64,000 nt of DNA from Acestrorhynchus altus (lineage: Eukaryota > Chordata > Actinopteri > Characiformes > Acestrorhynchidae): positions 27,213,723 to 27,277,722 of the forward strand of contig CM067520.1 of the NCBI GenBank assembly GCA_034509495.1, given 5' to 3'. Positions 24,701 through 33,396 of this stretch are shown piece by piece (position 1 is the first letter of the stretch; every line of letters starts with the position of its first letter). Position numbers and translations under genes: made by a program. The notes below the pieces were generated by a model. The model had not been told where the DNA came from. It ran no database searches and saw only the letters and a list, made by a program, of their open reading frames with translations.

Positions 24701-26274
24701 TGTTTGGTTGTATCTTTAAACGCAGACTCTGGTCTAAACAAACTCCTGCTGGAGAAGCAAGTACACCCTGAACGGCAGCAGCGCAAGGCGTGTTTGTCTC
24801 CATACGTACGCCGTCGCATTGTTTGCATTGTTTGTATGGTATGCGTCCTAGCATGCAGCTGCCACACCCGACTGTCTCCGTTCCAGAGCTCTGAGAAGGT
24901 TCTGGATCTAAAACGGGTTTTAATCCGATCTTCATGCTGGTGGAGGGATACAAACAGGGCGTAGTGCAGCAAAAAGTAGTCCCTGAAGAAGCCCGTATTA
25001 GTTCAGATTCTCCACTGTCCCCCCCCACTGTCCCCCTTCCATACAAACTGGCAGACTGGTGGAGCTTCACTGGTGGGTTTGGATAGTAAATGAAATGTGT
25101 TGTCATGGTGACCGACGCCTGACTGAGCTCCGCTTTTTTATCTTAGTAATGATTTAAGGGATTTTGAGTCCCCTTTTATTTCCTCTCTGACAGTAAATAT
25201 GGACGGTCGCTGCCCTCTAGAGGACAGGAGGCACATGATTGGCTGAGGCCTGAGCCCCAGTCCTCCGGGGCCTTCTGTTCTCCTTTCGCTCTGACAAGGC
25301 TTCATGAAAAATGTATTGTCCCGTTCTCCGTCCAGCCTGTCCTTTAGTACACTGTTCTGAAATCACATTTTACAGGGTACTCGTGCTCATCTGAACCCCG
25401 TCCCTCCCCCATAACGTCCATTTAAACTGTAATGGTTTATTACGCTGAGTGAGGACATCCAGCCAATCAGACGTTCTAAACTGCAGAACACGTCCGATTC
25501 CCGACACGTCTGATCAGCTGAATCTGTGGTCGATTTTCATCAAGCTGCTCCTTTTAGTGTCACTGGTTTCCACTGGTTTCCAGTCTGAGCGTCCCCGCTC
25601 CGCCCCTCAGTCCAGCTGGTTGTTAAACACACAGACTGGGTTGACTGGTGGAGAACGTTCCTCCACTGTTCCTCTGACAGTGTCCTCGGTGTGGCGTCCA
25701 CGGTTTTACCTGCTCCTTTTATACTGTGATTGAAGTGACGTAATCCAGTATGAATCTACAGTGAGACTTTTGGACTCTGGACCGTAATGATAATGGAGTG
25801 ATGTTTCATCCTGTATGAATTTGTTGTGGGTAGTTTGTCACATGATTGTAAATCCAGTATGAATTCAGTGTTACTTTTAATTGATCCGTTTTATTCCAGT
25901 ATGAATCTGCAGTGTGTAGTTTTATAGGCTGACAGCAATGTTTGTGGTGTGGTTTTATTCCGGTATGAATTTGCTGTGTTCAGTTTTTACACTCTGACTG
26001 TGTGGAGTGATATATTTAAATCCCAGTATGAATTTCCAGTGTCTTGTAGTCTGGCAGTACTGGTTGTGGAAGGATAGTCACACTGGTAAACTGCACACTG
26101 CAGATTCATACTGGATAACCGCGTGTGTGTCCCGTCTCTAATCGTGTGTGTGTGTGTGTGTGCTGCATGTTAGAGTGTCGAGAGTGATATTAACTGTACG
26201 CTGCTGCACTCTTCTCTCCGCAGGCCCTTTCCCGAGTCACCCCCAGTGGCCTGCAGTCCGCCGTACCTCGATGA
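2324..26274 (+). CDS. csnk1d: Casein kinase 1 delta (csnk1d), 9 coding exons
   Basis: Ser/Thr kinase of the CK1 family acting in circadian PER phosphorylation, Wnt signalling and vesicle/centrosome functions. Coding exons are 2324-2399, 11300-11410, 14809-14957, 15768-15996, 16743-16913, 17063-17211, 17498-17666, 19016-19128 and 26224-26274. All junctions are GT-AG and phases agree, giving 405 residues (human 415). Visible are the glycine loop GSGSFG (16-21), Lys38 in [12 protein letters not shown] with Asp128, DFG with Asp149, the tau-mutation arginine in GTARYASIN (Arg178) and the KRQK anion/NLS patch near 221-224. The tail (296-405) is of delta type ([39 protein letters not shown]), not epsilon. 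A nine-residue stretch (ANTSPRPVS in mammals) between exons 7 and 8 is absent. The ATG directly opens the invariant [16 protein letters not shown] start. An alternative last exon lies at 20362. Confidence 0.97.
2443..3615. repeat. Minisatellite in csnk1d intron 1
   Basis: About 1.2 kb of degenerate tandem repeat beginning some 45 bases after the exon 1 donor. The core words are CTGAGAGGAGCTGAGG and GGTGACAGTGATC, combined into units of roughly 20-36 bases in varying order. The G/A-rich strand is the coding strand. Unit order suggests repeated slippage and local duplication rather than one clean period. Confidence 0.9.
4335..4422. repeat. 24-bp tandem repeat, nearly four copies
   Basis: A GC-rich 24-base unit (GGTCAGCCGCTCGAGG plus TAGGCGCC) repeats almost perfectly, with one A/G difference in copy 2. 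Each copy holds a CTCGAG palindrome. It lies in csnk1d intron 1. Confidence 0.95.
5644..5680. repeat. (TG)n microsatellite
   Basis: An uninterrupted run of TG dinucleotides in csnk1d intron 1. Confidence 0.98.
6205..6562 (+). mobile_element. Dispersed element B, copy 1
   Basis: This copy shares long near-identical text with copies at 34620, 36366 (inverted), 37374 and 42014. Hallmarks are a GTCTAGTCCCTGTAGAGAAG block, CTATTGTCTCCATGTCTAAT, GGGTATAAAGACCCCCAG, TCCTCACAGCAATGTT and a terminal GTGTCCCAATACTTTTGTC. It has no coding capacity, so it is probably a non-autonomous DNA transposon. A fragment of its right half is also at 18817-18935. Confidence 0.75.
9183..9625 (+). mobile_element. Palindromic element A, copy 1 (internally deleted)
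   Basis: The copy starts inside the left arm (GGTACGAGTGGATC...), runs through the non-palindromic centre (CTCCACCTTGTAGATGTAAA, GTTGGTCGTCCTCTAGTCC) and into the right arm, which has lost its middle. It ends in GGTCATAATGTTATGG. It lies in csnk1d intron 1. The family is best defined by the copy at 44525-45190. Confidence 0.8.
9951..10311. repeat. 82-bp tandem repeat, four copies plus a partial fifth
   Basis: Copies begin at 9951, 10033, 10115, 10197 and 10279, exactly 82 bases apart. Each opens with GAGCGTGTGGATCATATG and contains TAGAGCGCCCCCTACACTTC. Copies differ by single substitutions, indicating recent tandem duplication in csnk1d intron 1. Confidence 0.97.
10312..11299. other. End of csnk1d intron 1
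   Basis: This part holds a short (GT)n tract near 10463-10484 and a G-rich patch near 10700-10740. Directly before exon 2 comes the TTGTTTAG acceptor. I recognise no gene or mobile element here. Confidence 0.55.
11751..12066. repeat. CT-rich low-complexity tract
   Basis: About 315 bases of (CT)n with interspersed GT, CCCC and TTT. Within it an approximately 110-base block with CCCCCCTCTGTCTTTCTC is repeated about three times. It is in csnk1d intron 2. Open frames on both strands here (Ser/Leu-rich one way, Arg/Glu-rich the other) are artefacts of the composition. Confidence 0.95.
12478..12715 (+). mobile_element. Palindromic element A, copy 2 (left arm only)
   Basis: Left-arm sequence runs from CAGCTCCTCTGACC through GATCTTCAATGATCAGGACC to TTGCTGGTACGAGTGG and then breaks off. 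It supplies the outer left arm missing from other copies. It lies in csnk1d intron 2. Confidence 0.8.
12936..12986. repeat. (CA)n microsatellite
   Basis: A perfect CA run of about 25 repeats in csnk1d intron 2. Confidence 0.98.
13160..13825 (+). mobile_element. Palindromic element A, copy 3, with expanded arm
   Basis: The left arm contains a 34-base tandem expansion (13179-13507), followed by a normal arm, centre and shortened right arm that ends near TCTGTGGTGGTCCTG. Most of the right arm and both extreme ends are missing. It lies in csnk1d intron 2. Confidence 0.8.
13179..13507. repeat. 34-bp tandem repeat within element A
   Basis: About ten copies of a 34-base unit made of GGACCCCACAGGACCACC plus TGATCTTCAATGATCA, with few substitutions (AAGACC for AGGACC, CAGTGA for CAATGA). 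In other copies of element A this unit is present once, so it was amplified here within the arm. Each unit contains the small dyad TGATC-6-GATCA. Confidence 0.95.
14455..14745 (+). mobile_element. Palindromic element A, copy 4 (right arm only)
   Basis: The right arm runs from GAGGGGTTTAAACACTCC to the outer region with AACCACAAAGATCTCC and GTGTGGTCAGAGGAGCTGA. It ends about 65 bases before csnk1d exon 3. It is the reverse complement of the left arm at 12478-12715. Confidence 0.8.
15322..15716. repeat. AT-rich triplet tract joined to a (CT)n tract before exon 4
   Basis: First comes about 150 bases of (ATAATCATA)-type AT-rich triplets (15322-15476), then about 240 bases of CTCTCTGT-type pyrimidine repeat (15478-15716). 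The latter sits about 50 bases before the csnk1d exon 4 acceptor and makes an exceptionally long polypyrimidine tract. Confidence 0.93.
16135..16545. mobile_element. Old dispersed repeat in csnk1d intron 4
   Basis: Phrases such as CAGTCATGCAGGGATTCTG, GAGTGCTAGGCAGCTGCTTA and TTTATAAAGCTGTGAAATT match, from memory, an ancient interspersed repeat seen in many fish and other vertebrate genomes. It has no open frame. Its class cannot be stated from sequence alone. Confidence 0.5.
17335..17405 (+). mobile_element. Palindromic element A, deletion remnant
   Basis: A short piece with CACCCTGATCTTCAGTGG, GGACCCCACAGGACCACCAC and GAATGACCCACCACTT. It joins the left-arm and right-arm words with the entire middle lost. 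It lies in csnk1d intron 6. Confidence 0.65.
17700..18960. other. csnk1d intron 7, little recognisable content
   Basis: Apart from a fragment of dispersed element B (18817-18935) I see no repeat or gene. It was searched specifically for a 27-base microexon that would encode the ANTSPRPVS segment of mammalian CK1 delta. None with suitable acceptor and donor was seen. Confidence 0.55.
19745..20222 (-). mobile_element. Palindromic element A, copy 5, both ends present
   Basis: This copy is bounded by GACATTATGACCACTGTCC on the left and GAGGTGGTCCTAATGTTGAGG on the right, so both outer ends survive. The asymmetric centre is inverted relative to the copy at 44525, showing that the palindromic arms allow it to lie either way round. 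Part of the left arm is deleted. It is 140 bases upstream of the alternative csnk1d exon. Confidence 0.8.
20362..20436 (+). CDS. csnk1d: Alternative stop-containing csnk1d exon (delta-2 tail)
   Basis: Directly after a CTCAG acceptor the frame continuous with exon 8 (phase 0) reads [10 protein letters not shown] and then TAG at 20392-20394. This matches the NSIPFEHHGK ending of mammalian CK1 delta isoform 2. A good donor (CCGG then GTGAGT) follows at 20437, so it is probably a 75-base cassette. Skipping it joins 19128 to 26224 and gives the tail [16 protein letters not shown] (405 residues). Inclusion gives 399 residues, matching the six-residue length difference of the human isoforms. In mammals the two tails differ in how they drive PER2 phosphorylation and period. 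Expression here is inferred from conservation only. Confidence 0.88.
20940..21084. repeat. 52-bp tandem repeat, nearly three copies
   Basis: Units start at 20941, 20993 and 21045, each with ATCAGCCCCGCCCCCTCTCT and GATCAGTCAGAGTCTGTA. The third is truncated. GC-box-like CCCCGCCCCC occurs in each unit. It lies in the csnk1d intron after the alternative exon. Confidence 0.93.
21880..22330. repeat. G-rich minisatellite, about 32-bp unit
   Basis: Roughly fifteen copies of a unit with GGGGACAGGGCTGAGAGTCT and GAGCGGGGGTCC, some shortened to about 22 bases. One strand is strongly G-rich with closely spaced GGGG runs. Proline/serine-rich open frames on the minus strand are composition artefacts. 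Confidence 0.95.
22331..23100. other. csnk1d last intron, no recognised content
   Basis: No exon, repeat family or RNA gene is recognised. A (TTACTCCTCACG) doublet occurs near 22520-22545. Confidence 0.5.
23120..23285 (+). repeat. SINE 3' fragment
   Basis: ACTGAAGTGCCCAGCTGCTCC, the CTGCCCACC... block and GTGTGCTCAGTCCACTAGTG match the body of the tRNA-derived SINE seen more completely at 57750-57990, without the tRNA head. Confidence 0.6.
23985..24145 (+). mobile_element. Palindromic element A, left-arm fragment
   Basis: The fragment runs from a GTGGTTCTATAATTCAGACT start through GATCTTCAATGATCAGGACC to GTGGGTGGTGGTTCATTCTC. A centre fragment of the same family (GAGCTTCTGTCTCTGAC to GTGGACACTCACTGC) lies at 24520-24640. 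About 370 unrelated bases lie between them. Confidence 0.7.
24520..24640 (-). mobile_element. Palindromic element A, centre fragment
   Basis: This is the asymmetric central part in inverted orientation: AGAAACAGATGAGCTTCTGT, ACATCTACAAGGTGGAGACA and AGAGTGGACAGTGAGTGGAC. It may belong to the same insertion as the left arm at 23985. Confidence 0.7.
24880..25015 (-). repeat. Dispersed element D, copy 1
   Basis: This is the reverse complement of sequence at 38430-38600: GTAGTGCAGC, AGTAGTCCCTGAAGAAGCCCG, ATTAGTTCAGATTCTCC, and GATCCAGAACCTTCAGA in complement. There is no coding capacity and the two copies define it only as dispersed. Confidence 0.6.
25740..26120. repeat. Spaced TCCAGTATGAAT repeats before the last csnk1d exon
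   Basis: The word CAGTATGAATYTGCAGTG or close variants recurs six times (near 25748, 25812, 25856, 25898, 25962 and 26023), spaced about 42-66 bases apart. It ends with an inverted copy (CACTGCAGATTCATACTGGA, 26096-26115). A (GT)n tract follows and then exon 9. Confidence 0.8.
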
Positions 26275-27843
26275 GACCCACACGGGCCACCAGGGGGCGC
26301 CAGCAGCCCTCTTTCTCAGCACCAGGACTTCTCCAGCATCTGCAGTCAACCTGAGCAAATCAAAGCCAGACAGAGACTTTCTTTCTTCTTTTTCCCAGCG
26401 CAACGGAATCCAGTCACACCAGTCGCCGAGGGAGAGACGGACACCCGCACGTCCTCCCTCACACACTCCCAAACACACACCTCGCAGCACACCCGCACAC
26501 ACGTCCACACAAACACAGCGCAGTCAAAGCACTTCCACCGTGCTCCTTCAGAGGGAGCAGAGACGCTGGACGAACGTGGCCTTTCCAGCCTCTGTCTGTC
26601 TGTCTGTCTGTCTGTCCGTTTTACCGTCCTGGACTGTCCCGCGGTCCGGCGCCGGTAAACTAACACATTGTGTACGCGTGATCACCTTCACCTGACAGAA
26701 AATTAACTCCAGCAGCTCGGAGAGGAGCGGCACCCATCACCACGTCCCGCTTTCACTGCGTTTCTCTTTTTCACTTTGTTCTTTTTTCATAAGGGTGTGA
26801 CGGAGGGTGTGAGGACGGAAGCTGCGGTTTTGGATTGTTGGGGTGGTCGGGGTGGTCCGTGGGGGTGGCTCGTTGGGCTGGGTTGAATGAAATAGAAAGT
26901 TCAGGTGGATTTTTTATCTTTTTTTTTATTGTTTTTAGACGTTAAAGAAAACGTGATTTCTTCTTGGAGGACGTTTAATCGTCTGCTTGTCTGATGGCAG
27001 CCCTGACTGGTTTCCCGCGGCCGCTGGTTCTTTAGGTTTTGGTGTAGTTTAGGTGTTTGTGTAGTAAAGGCCGGCCCAGGGAACACACGGTCCGGATGGC
27101 GGATTGTAAACACAGACACCACTTTTCCATCCTGTTTGAGTGATTATTATTTTTCATTTGAATTATTAATATTTCTCTTCACTCCAGATCAGCCTGACTC
27201 TCTGTCCACTTGCTGTTGGATTTGATTGCATTCCCTGAATCTGTGGAAAGCTGTGAAATGCCTGTGTTGTGGAATCCCGTTTGGAAGGGGTGTGTCGGTG
27301 GGTGAGGGGTCCGTAACGCAGGCGAGTGGAGGAGTGCAGGTTTTAGGGGGCGTTTCGTTCGTTTTTTGTTTGGGGGGGTTTGTTTGTAGTGTGCATGGAT
27401 CGTCTCTGAGCTTGAGACTGGCGTCTTCGATCCCGGACAAACCGGTGAAATTATCTTCTCCAGCTCGGTTTTGTCCTCGGAGGTGGAAACCAGTCCGCAG
27501 TACCCTTTAAGACTCGCTGATCCAGCTAATTTCTTATTTTCCCGTTCTTACGATGTTCGTCTTCAATTCTTTTATTTACTGAGTATTATCCAGGCTTTTA
27601 GCTCCGCCCCATCCCCTGTCCCTCTCCCTGTCCCTCTCCCGGTCTCTTCCCCGGTCTCTTCGTTTTTATCCTTATTGTTTTCTCCAGGAGCTTCGGTCTG
27701 CTCTCGCAGCCTGTCCACCTTCATGGTTAGTAGATCATTTAGGCGTTCTGTAGTCGGGTGGGGGGTAGTGGTGAACCTCTTCAGTTCTCTCGTGTAAATA
27801 GGACGTTTCTAGTGATGACGAGGTACCGTGTTCACATAGCCTC

Positions 27844-27888
<45 letters not shown>

Positions 27889-28262
27889 TGTGTGGGGGGA
27901 GGTGGTAGTGTGTAGAGGGATGAGAGGGTCTTTGTTCCAGTCTAGATTTCGGTTAGTTTGTCCTCTGCGGTGGTCTCATCAAACAGAGAGAGAACAGCTC
28001 CGTGCTGGTGGGCACTTGGGCATCCGCTCCGGTTCACGCTGACCGGGATCGGCCGATTTTATGGGTTTGGTTTGTTTTTCTCTCTTTTCTTTACTGGTTC
28101 GTTTCAGCCGGTCATTCTGCATCACCAATCACCACACTGTGCTGTATCCGATGGAATTATTGGAAATCTTCCTGCTCCGGAAGGTTCTTCTCCTCATTTG
28201 TATCGCCACTGTATTTGTGTATTTTAAATTGTGTAAATAAATTAATAAGTACTTGTACGTTT
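26275..28262 (+). other. csnk1d: csnk1d 3' UTR and polyadenylation signal
   Basis: This is the sequence after the TGA at 26272-26274. A canonical AATAAA lies at 28236-28241 in a T/A-rich context, giving a 3' UTR of about 2 kb. It contains a (TCTG)n tract near 26594-26617 and a (GT)n tract at 27846-27887. The exact cleavage site is not visible. Confidence 0.7.
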
Positions 28263-28519
28263 CCTTCATCGATGTTCTCCGCGTCTGACCTGCTGAGGGG
28301 GATGTATTAGGGGTCTCGGAATTCCCGTTTTATTTTTCCCACTATTAGTGTCTCTGTTTAAGGTCGTATAAACCATCATAAACCAGTTACTGATGTTCGA
28401 AATACCCCTGTTACAAACCACTCACTCACACCTGCAGCCAGTTTACCCCTTTTTTGGGAGGTGGGGCGAAACCGGAGTGACCAGAGGACACCTGTGCAAA
28501 TGCACTAACACACCAGAGT

Positions 28520-29045
28520 AAGTCAAACCTAGGACTGGACCCCAGTAAGACTGACCTGCTGTACATTCATGGAGCCACTGATCTTCACCCTGATCTCATT
28601 CTTGAGAACTCACTGGTCACTCCATCTGCTGAAGCACAGGGCCTTGGTGTAGTTGTGGATGACCAGTAGTCGTTCTCCGCCTATGTTCCAAACCTGACTC
28701 GCTTATGCAGATGTTCTCCTTTTCAACATCAGGACAATTCCACCTTTTCTGTCTAGGTGAGACTCGTCTTCAACGTCCCCAAGTTCAGTCATGTAGCTCC
28801 TCTGCTGCTTCCCTTCATTGGCTTCCTCCAGCTGAACAGAACCTGCCGTTGGCCTACAAACACTAAACTGGACCAGCACCACCGTACGTGATGGTAATGA
28901 TCAAAACCCGATCTGTACCAAGAGCCCCTCCATCATCAAGTACAGCTCGGCTTCACCCGCCGTCCCTCAAGAACTTCACGAGGGTCCGAGCAGCCAAGTC
29001 ACTCAAACTGAAGACCATCTCTGAGCATTTGACTCATTAAAGGAT
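28520..29045 (+). pseudogene. LINE reverse-transcriptase C-terminal relic
   Basis: Broken frames on the plus strand give fragments such as GLGVVVDD, SLHWLPPAEQNLPLAYKH and FTRVRAAKSLKLK. These resemble the end of the reverse transcriptase of CR1/L2/Rex-type non-LTR elements (LGV-DD, SLHWLPV..R..FK..LAYK). Stops and frameshifts make it inactive. Placement in a clade is inference. Confidence 0.5.
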
Positions 29046-30070
29046 TATAATGATACTGAACCTTGTTGGTATCGAGGTCCAACCTGACATTTGAATGGAA
29101 CCATCTAAGCTTGAGGAACCTCTGGATTTGAGCCTCTACTGTGGATATTTACTGAGTCGCTCTGGAGAAGAACATCTGCCAAATATCCTCAATGTAAATA
29201 TAACCTGAGGGTCGAACCCCAACCCCTGGAGCTGGGACGGGCATGACTTGCAACAGTGTTACCAGTTCCACCCAGTGCAGGGTTCCAGATAAGTTTGTAG
29301 TTTATTAGAAACAAACTGAAGGTGTTTCTAATAAAATGGCCAGTGAGAGTACATTCAGGGTAGGAGTTTCTAATGAACTGGACATGTGGTGTGAATTCCC
29401 ATTATGGAAGGAATGCAGAGCTGCTGTATCACATCCTGTTACCGAGCTGGTGTGTGATAAAGCTGGAGTCGGGTTGATCTCCGCCCGTCCCCCTGCGGGG
29501 ACTCAGGCCTCTGCTGCACCTTTGTTTTCTCAGCCTGTCATTCAGCTGCATCGGCAACAAACCTGCTTTCTATGCGTCTCAGAACACAGTAACTAAAGTC
29601 CAATCTTGTCCAAAAAACAACTGAACAATAATCTAGTGACCCCTGGAACCTCCGGTTGCCTAGGAAACCCCTCGAGGTGGCATGTTAACCACTGGACAAC
29701 ACTCTGGTGTTGAGATAACGGAGCAGAAGACCCGCCAGAGAGCCTCACTTGGGCTCGTGAGGTCGCCGACCGGACCCTAGAGGAGGGAAGCGACACGTCT
29801 GCGTCAGTGAGCGTCTCAGGTTGGATAAATAAACCAGACTTTGGTCAGACAGACAGTTTGGTCAGACAGACAGTTTAATCTCACTCAGTGCTGGAATACA
29901 AAATCTCTCTTACAATAAAACAGACCAGCATAAAGTCACTGTAACAAATCATTTATACAAATACAGCAGCGTCAAAACAACAGCTTCATCCAGAAGGACG
30001 TGTGGGGCTGCAGGACTGCTGGGGAGGAAGATAAAGTTTAGTCTGATCTGATCAATATTTATTGATCTAC
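29046..30070. other. Intergenic DNA between csnk1d and slc16a3 3' ends
   Basis: No gene is supported. A duplicated GACAGACAGTTTGGTCA phrase occurs near 29845-29880, and there is a tRNA-like GGTCGAACCCC near 29210. A TTTATT at 30058-30063 could serve as a minus-strand AATAAA. Confidence 0.5.
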
Positions 30071-30079
30071 TCATACAGA

Positions 30080-30530
30080 AGTGGTGTCTCTCAGTACGGC
30101 GTCGGGTTTAACGCAACACACCAGACGTCTCTGCATGGAGGTGTAGAGGTTCCTAATGGTGTCCTGTGATGATCCATCCCATGCAGCTTGAATGTTCTCA
30201 CTCAGTTCTGCAGATGGTGTGGTAGGGGTGGAGTGTTGATAGAGCGTCCAATAGCGTCCACACATTTTCAATCAGGGACAGGTCTGGAGATGAGACCGAC
30301 CACGGCGTAGTATCTGTGTCTTCAAGACGAGATCTTGAGACGGCAGCAGTGTGTGGACGAGCGTCGTGGCATTGTATGAAATTGCATCCAGATGACGACA
30401 CCAGACCTTCTGGACATGTGACAACAAACCGTTGTCCATGGTGCCTCCACACACAGATTCATCGGTCGTCTCCACCGAGACAAGATTTGGACTGGTCACT
30501 GAAGGCGACCTGCTGCCATTCTGAGTGACT
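30080..30530 (-). pseudogene. Tc1-like transposase relic
   Basis: Minus-strand frames read, in order, SVWRHHGQRF, HDARPHTAAV, SPDLSLIENVWTLLDA and a short C-terminal end. These match the Tc1/mariner DDE region (second Asp in DNARPHTA, third acidic residue in SPDLNPIENVWD). The block between the first and second acidic residues is deleted and the frame shifts between pieces. It is therefore a dead, internally deleted copy. Confidence 0.75.
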
Positions 30531-31208
30531 CCATGATGGTCTGGATGACACCATTGCAGTCGGTTGATTGATTCCGGGCGCAGCTGTTGTTTTGATGAAT
30601 GTATAAAATAATAGTCACATTAAACAACAAGGCAGATTTAATTCAATAACGTGGAAAATTAATACACGAACATTAATCGCTACACAAATACAGAGCAGCG
30701 CGTTTATCAGACCAACACCAAGACCACAGTAGGGTTCTGTCTGAAGGCAGTGGGACACTAATGCCCTTCAACGGGTTTTACAGCTGTGTTGGCAATAAAG
30801 CACGAACGATATATCATCTATATTGATATCAATGGTGTGAAATTGGCAAAACTATGGCTGATAATCAGTGAATTTGGTCAGAGCACCTCAGAGATTAAAA
30901 ACCGTGACCTTCCAGTCGGTCATCAGCCACAGAGGAGTCGTACCAGTCAGGCCCTAGCTGGTACCTGGCTGCTCAATACAGGTCTGTTGCGTTTTTCTAC
31001 TGTGAGGCAGTGTGTAGGTGTGGTTTGGTCTGCACAAGGTCACATTCACTCTTTGGAGTCTTCAGGCAGATTACAGACCACGCGAACATCTTGACAACAG
31101 CTCACTGTAATACCGAGGACGGTCTGGACCTCCAATTTGGACACATTCAACTTCATCTTAACCAAGAATGTCCTTGGCTGATGTTTTGGTCCAGTGCCTC
31201 TTGGAGAT

Positions 31209-31268
31209 GGGACATCCAGGTCCTGAAAGTCAAAACAATCATTTTTAATTTCTGGACCTGGATGTCCC
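31209..31268. repeat. 15-bp inverted repeat after the slc16a3 stop codon
   Basis: GGGACATCCAGGTCC (31209-31223) and its exact reverse complement (31254-31268) flank a 30-base AT-rich spacer. The repeat begins 26 bases past the slc16a3 stop, so it should be transcribed in the 3' UTR as a stem-loop. Confidence 0.85.
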
Positions 31269-31293
31269 ACCTCTGTTCCATAATCCACTCTCC

Positions 31294-33349
31294 TCACAGG
31301 CTGGTTTCTGGATTGGCGCCGACGCCACCATTCTGCACATTTCCATCTTGAAGCACGGTTTCTTCTTCAGTTGTTCCTTCCATCTCTGCTTTGGCCTCCA
31401 GCTCACCCAGGTCCTTCAGCTTCTCCATATCTCCGTTAGGCTCCTTTAGCTCCTCTGTGTGGTTCTTGCTGAGCTGCTCCAGTTCTCCAGCCTGGACTGC
31501 AGGCTCTGCCTCCTGGGGCTTCTTCTTAATGAAGAGGAAGTTACTAATGGCTAACACCAGAGCAGACAGCACCACCTCACTTCCAGCCAGGAGAAACACA
31601 AACATGTAGTTACTGGTGTAGTCCAGAAGACGACCTGAAGAAAGAGGAGACAAAGAGAAATACACTATATGACATTATGAATGAGCAGATGTCCCAATAA
31701 TTTTGTCCATATGGTGAAGATTAGAATATTGCTGAAATATCAGCCTCGTATTCAGTGGTCCAGCAGTTCATTCCATGGATTCTAGATGGTTTTCATGGTT
31801 TATGTCGTCTCCACAATCCCCACCATTTAGCAAGCCACTGACAGGCCAAAAGTCATGTGATATCAGTATGTAAATGAATTATGAAGGGGCGTTACCGAAC
31901 GGGACAACTTGGGAACGCCCACAACTGAGTGAGGTTGAACACTGTGAACACTGTGCTCATGGCAAGGAGACGAGAATGATCAGGTACCTCCACGATTATG
32001 GGATATTCAGCAGCATAATGAACCATGTCATCAGCCATGAGAATTCCTGGTGACTCTGGATTGAGGAATGTTAAATGCCCACAGCTTGGAACGGAACATC
32101 CCGTCCACATATCCCATATTGTACCTTGCTGGAACTCAAATAAATCACGTCTCCTTGCTATGAGCATGCCGAGTGCCTCTTTAGGACATTGACAGAAGAA
32201 GCCTCGAGCTCACCTGCAGAAGGAGGTCCCACTAACACAGCTATCGCTTCCAGAAGAAGCACTAGGCCGATGGCACTGGAGAATTTCTGTGTGCCCACGA
32301 TGGCCATGAGCACCTCGAACTGCAGGGCTCCCACCATTCCGTAGGACATGCCAAAGAAGATGCAGAAGACCACCAGTGAGGTGTAGTCTTTGGACTGGGA
32401 GCCAATGAGGTCGGTGGTGCCGTTAAAGATGAGCGCAAAGCTGAAGAGGTAGACACATCGCGGACGTACCCACTTCAGACCTGCAATGACTCCGCACGTG
32501 GGTCGGGCGAAGATGTCGATGAAGCCCAGGATGGTGAGCAAAAGTGCAGATTTGGTGTCCTCGTTGCCAAGTTCCTTGGCGTAACTCACCACAAACACTG
32601 GAGGCACGAACAAACCCAGCACCATGATGGAAGCAGCCACAGTGTAGATCAGAAAGCCTCTGTCCTTAAACACAGAGAAGTCCAGAAGCTTGGGTTTGCC
32701 CTTCTCTTCATGCTCCTGGACTTCTTCAACCCTGGACTTCTCTGCTTTCTTTGGGGCCAGCAGGGGTCTCATTAGGGCCCCACAGGCACAGCAGTTGAGC
32801 AGCATGCCTCCTAGGATGAGGAAGCCGCCCCGCCAGCCATAGTGGTATTGCAGAACCTGTCCCAGTGGAGACAAGCAGCACAGGGCCACAGGGCTTCCTG
32901 CAGCGACCAGGCCGTTCGCCAGGGGGCGCTTTTCACTGAAGTATCGGTTCAGCATGATGAGAGATGGCTGGAAGTTCAGAGCCAGTCCGAGACCTGCAAT
33001 CAGAAGACCTGAAGCTTAGGATGAAATGGACATTGCTGAGACATTCACACCATGTTCACATTCCAGACCGGACAGCTAGGACAGTCTTTCTTTGAGACAC
33101 TGGAAGCTCCACCACATTGAATGCTTCGATCAGTTTGAATCTGTGATTAAGAGGCGTGTCCTCTTGTCCACACGGTGTGTTTCATGCGGCCTGTGACACT
33201 GACCTGTTACCACACCGATACATAAGTAGATGTGTGTGATGCTGGTAGCAAATGAAGCTAAAATCATTCCTAAAGCTGCAAAGAGACCCCCAACCATCAT
33301 CACCGGACGACACCCAAACCGATTCACCAGCACACTGCACAGTGGACCT

Positions 33350-33396
<47 letters not shown>

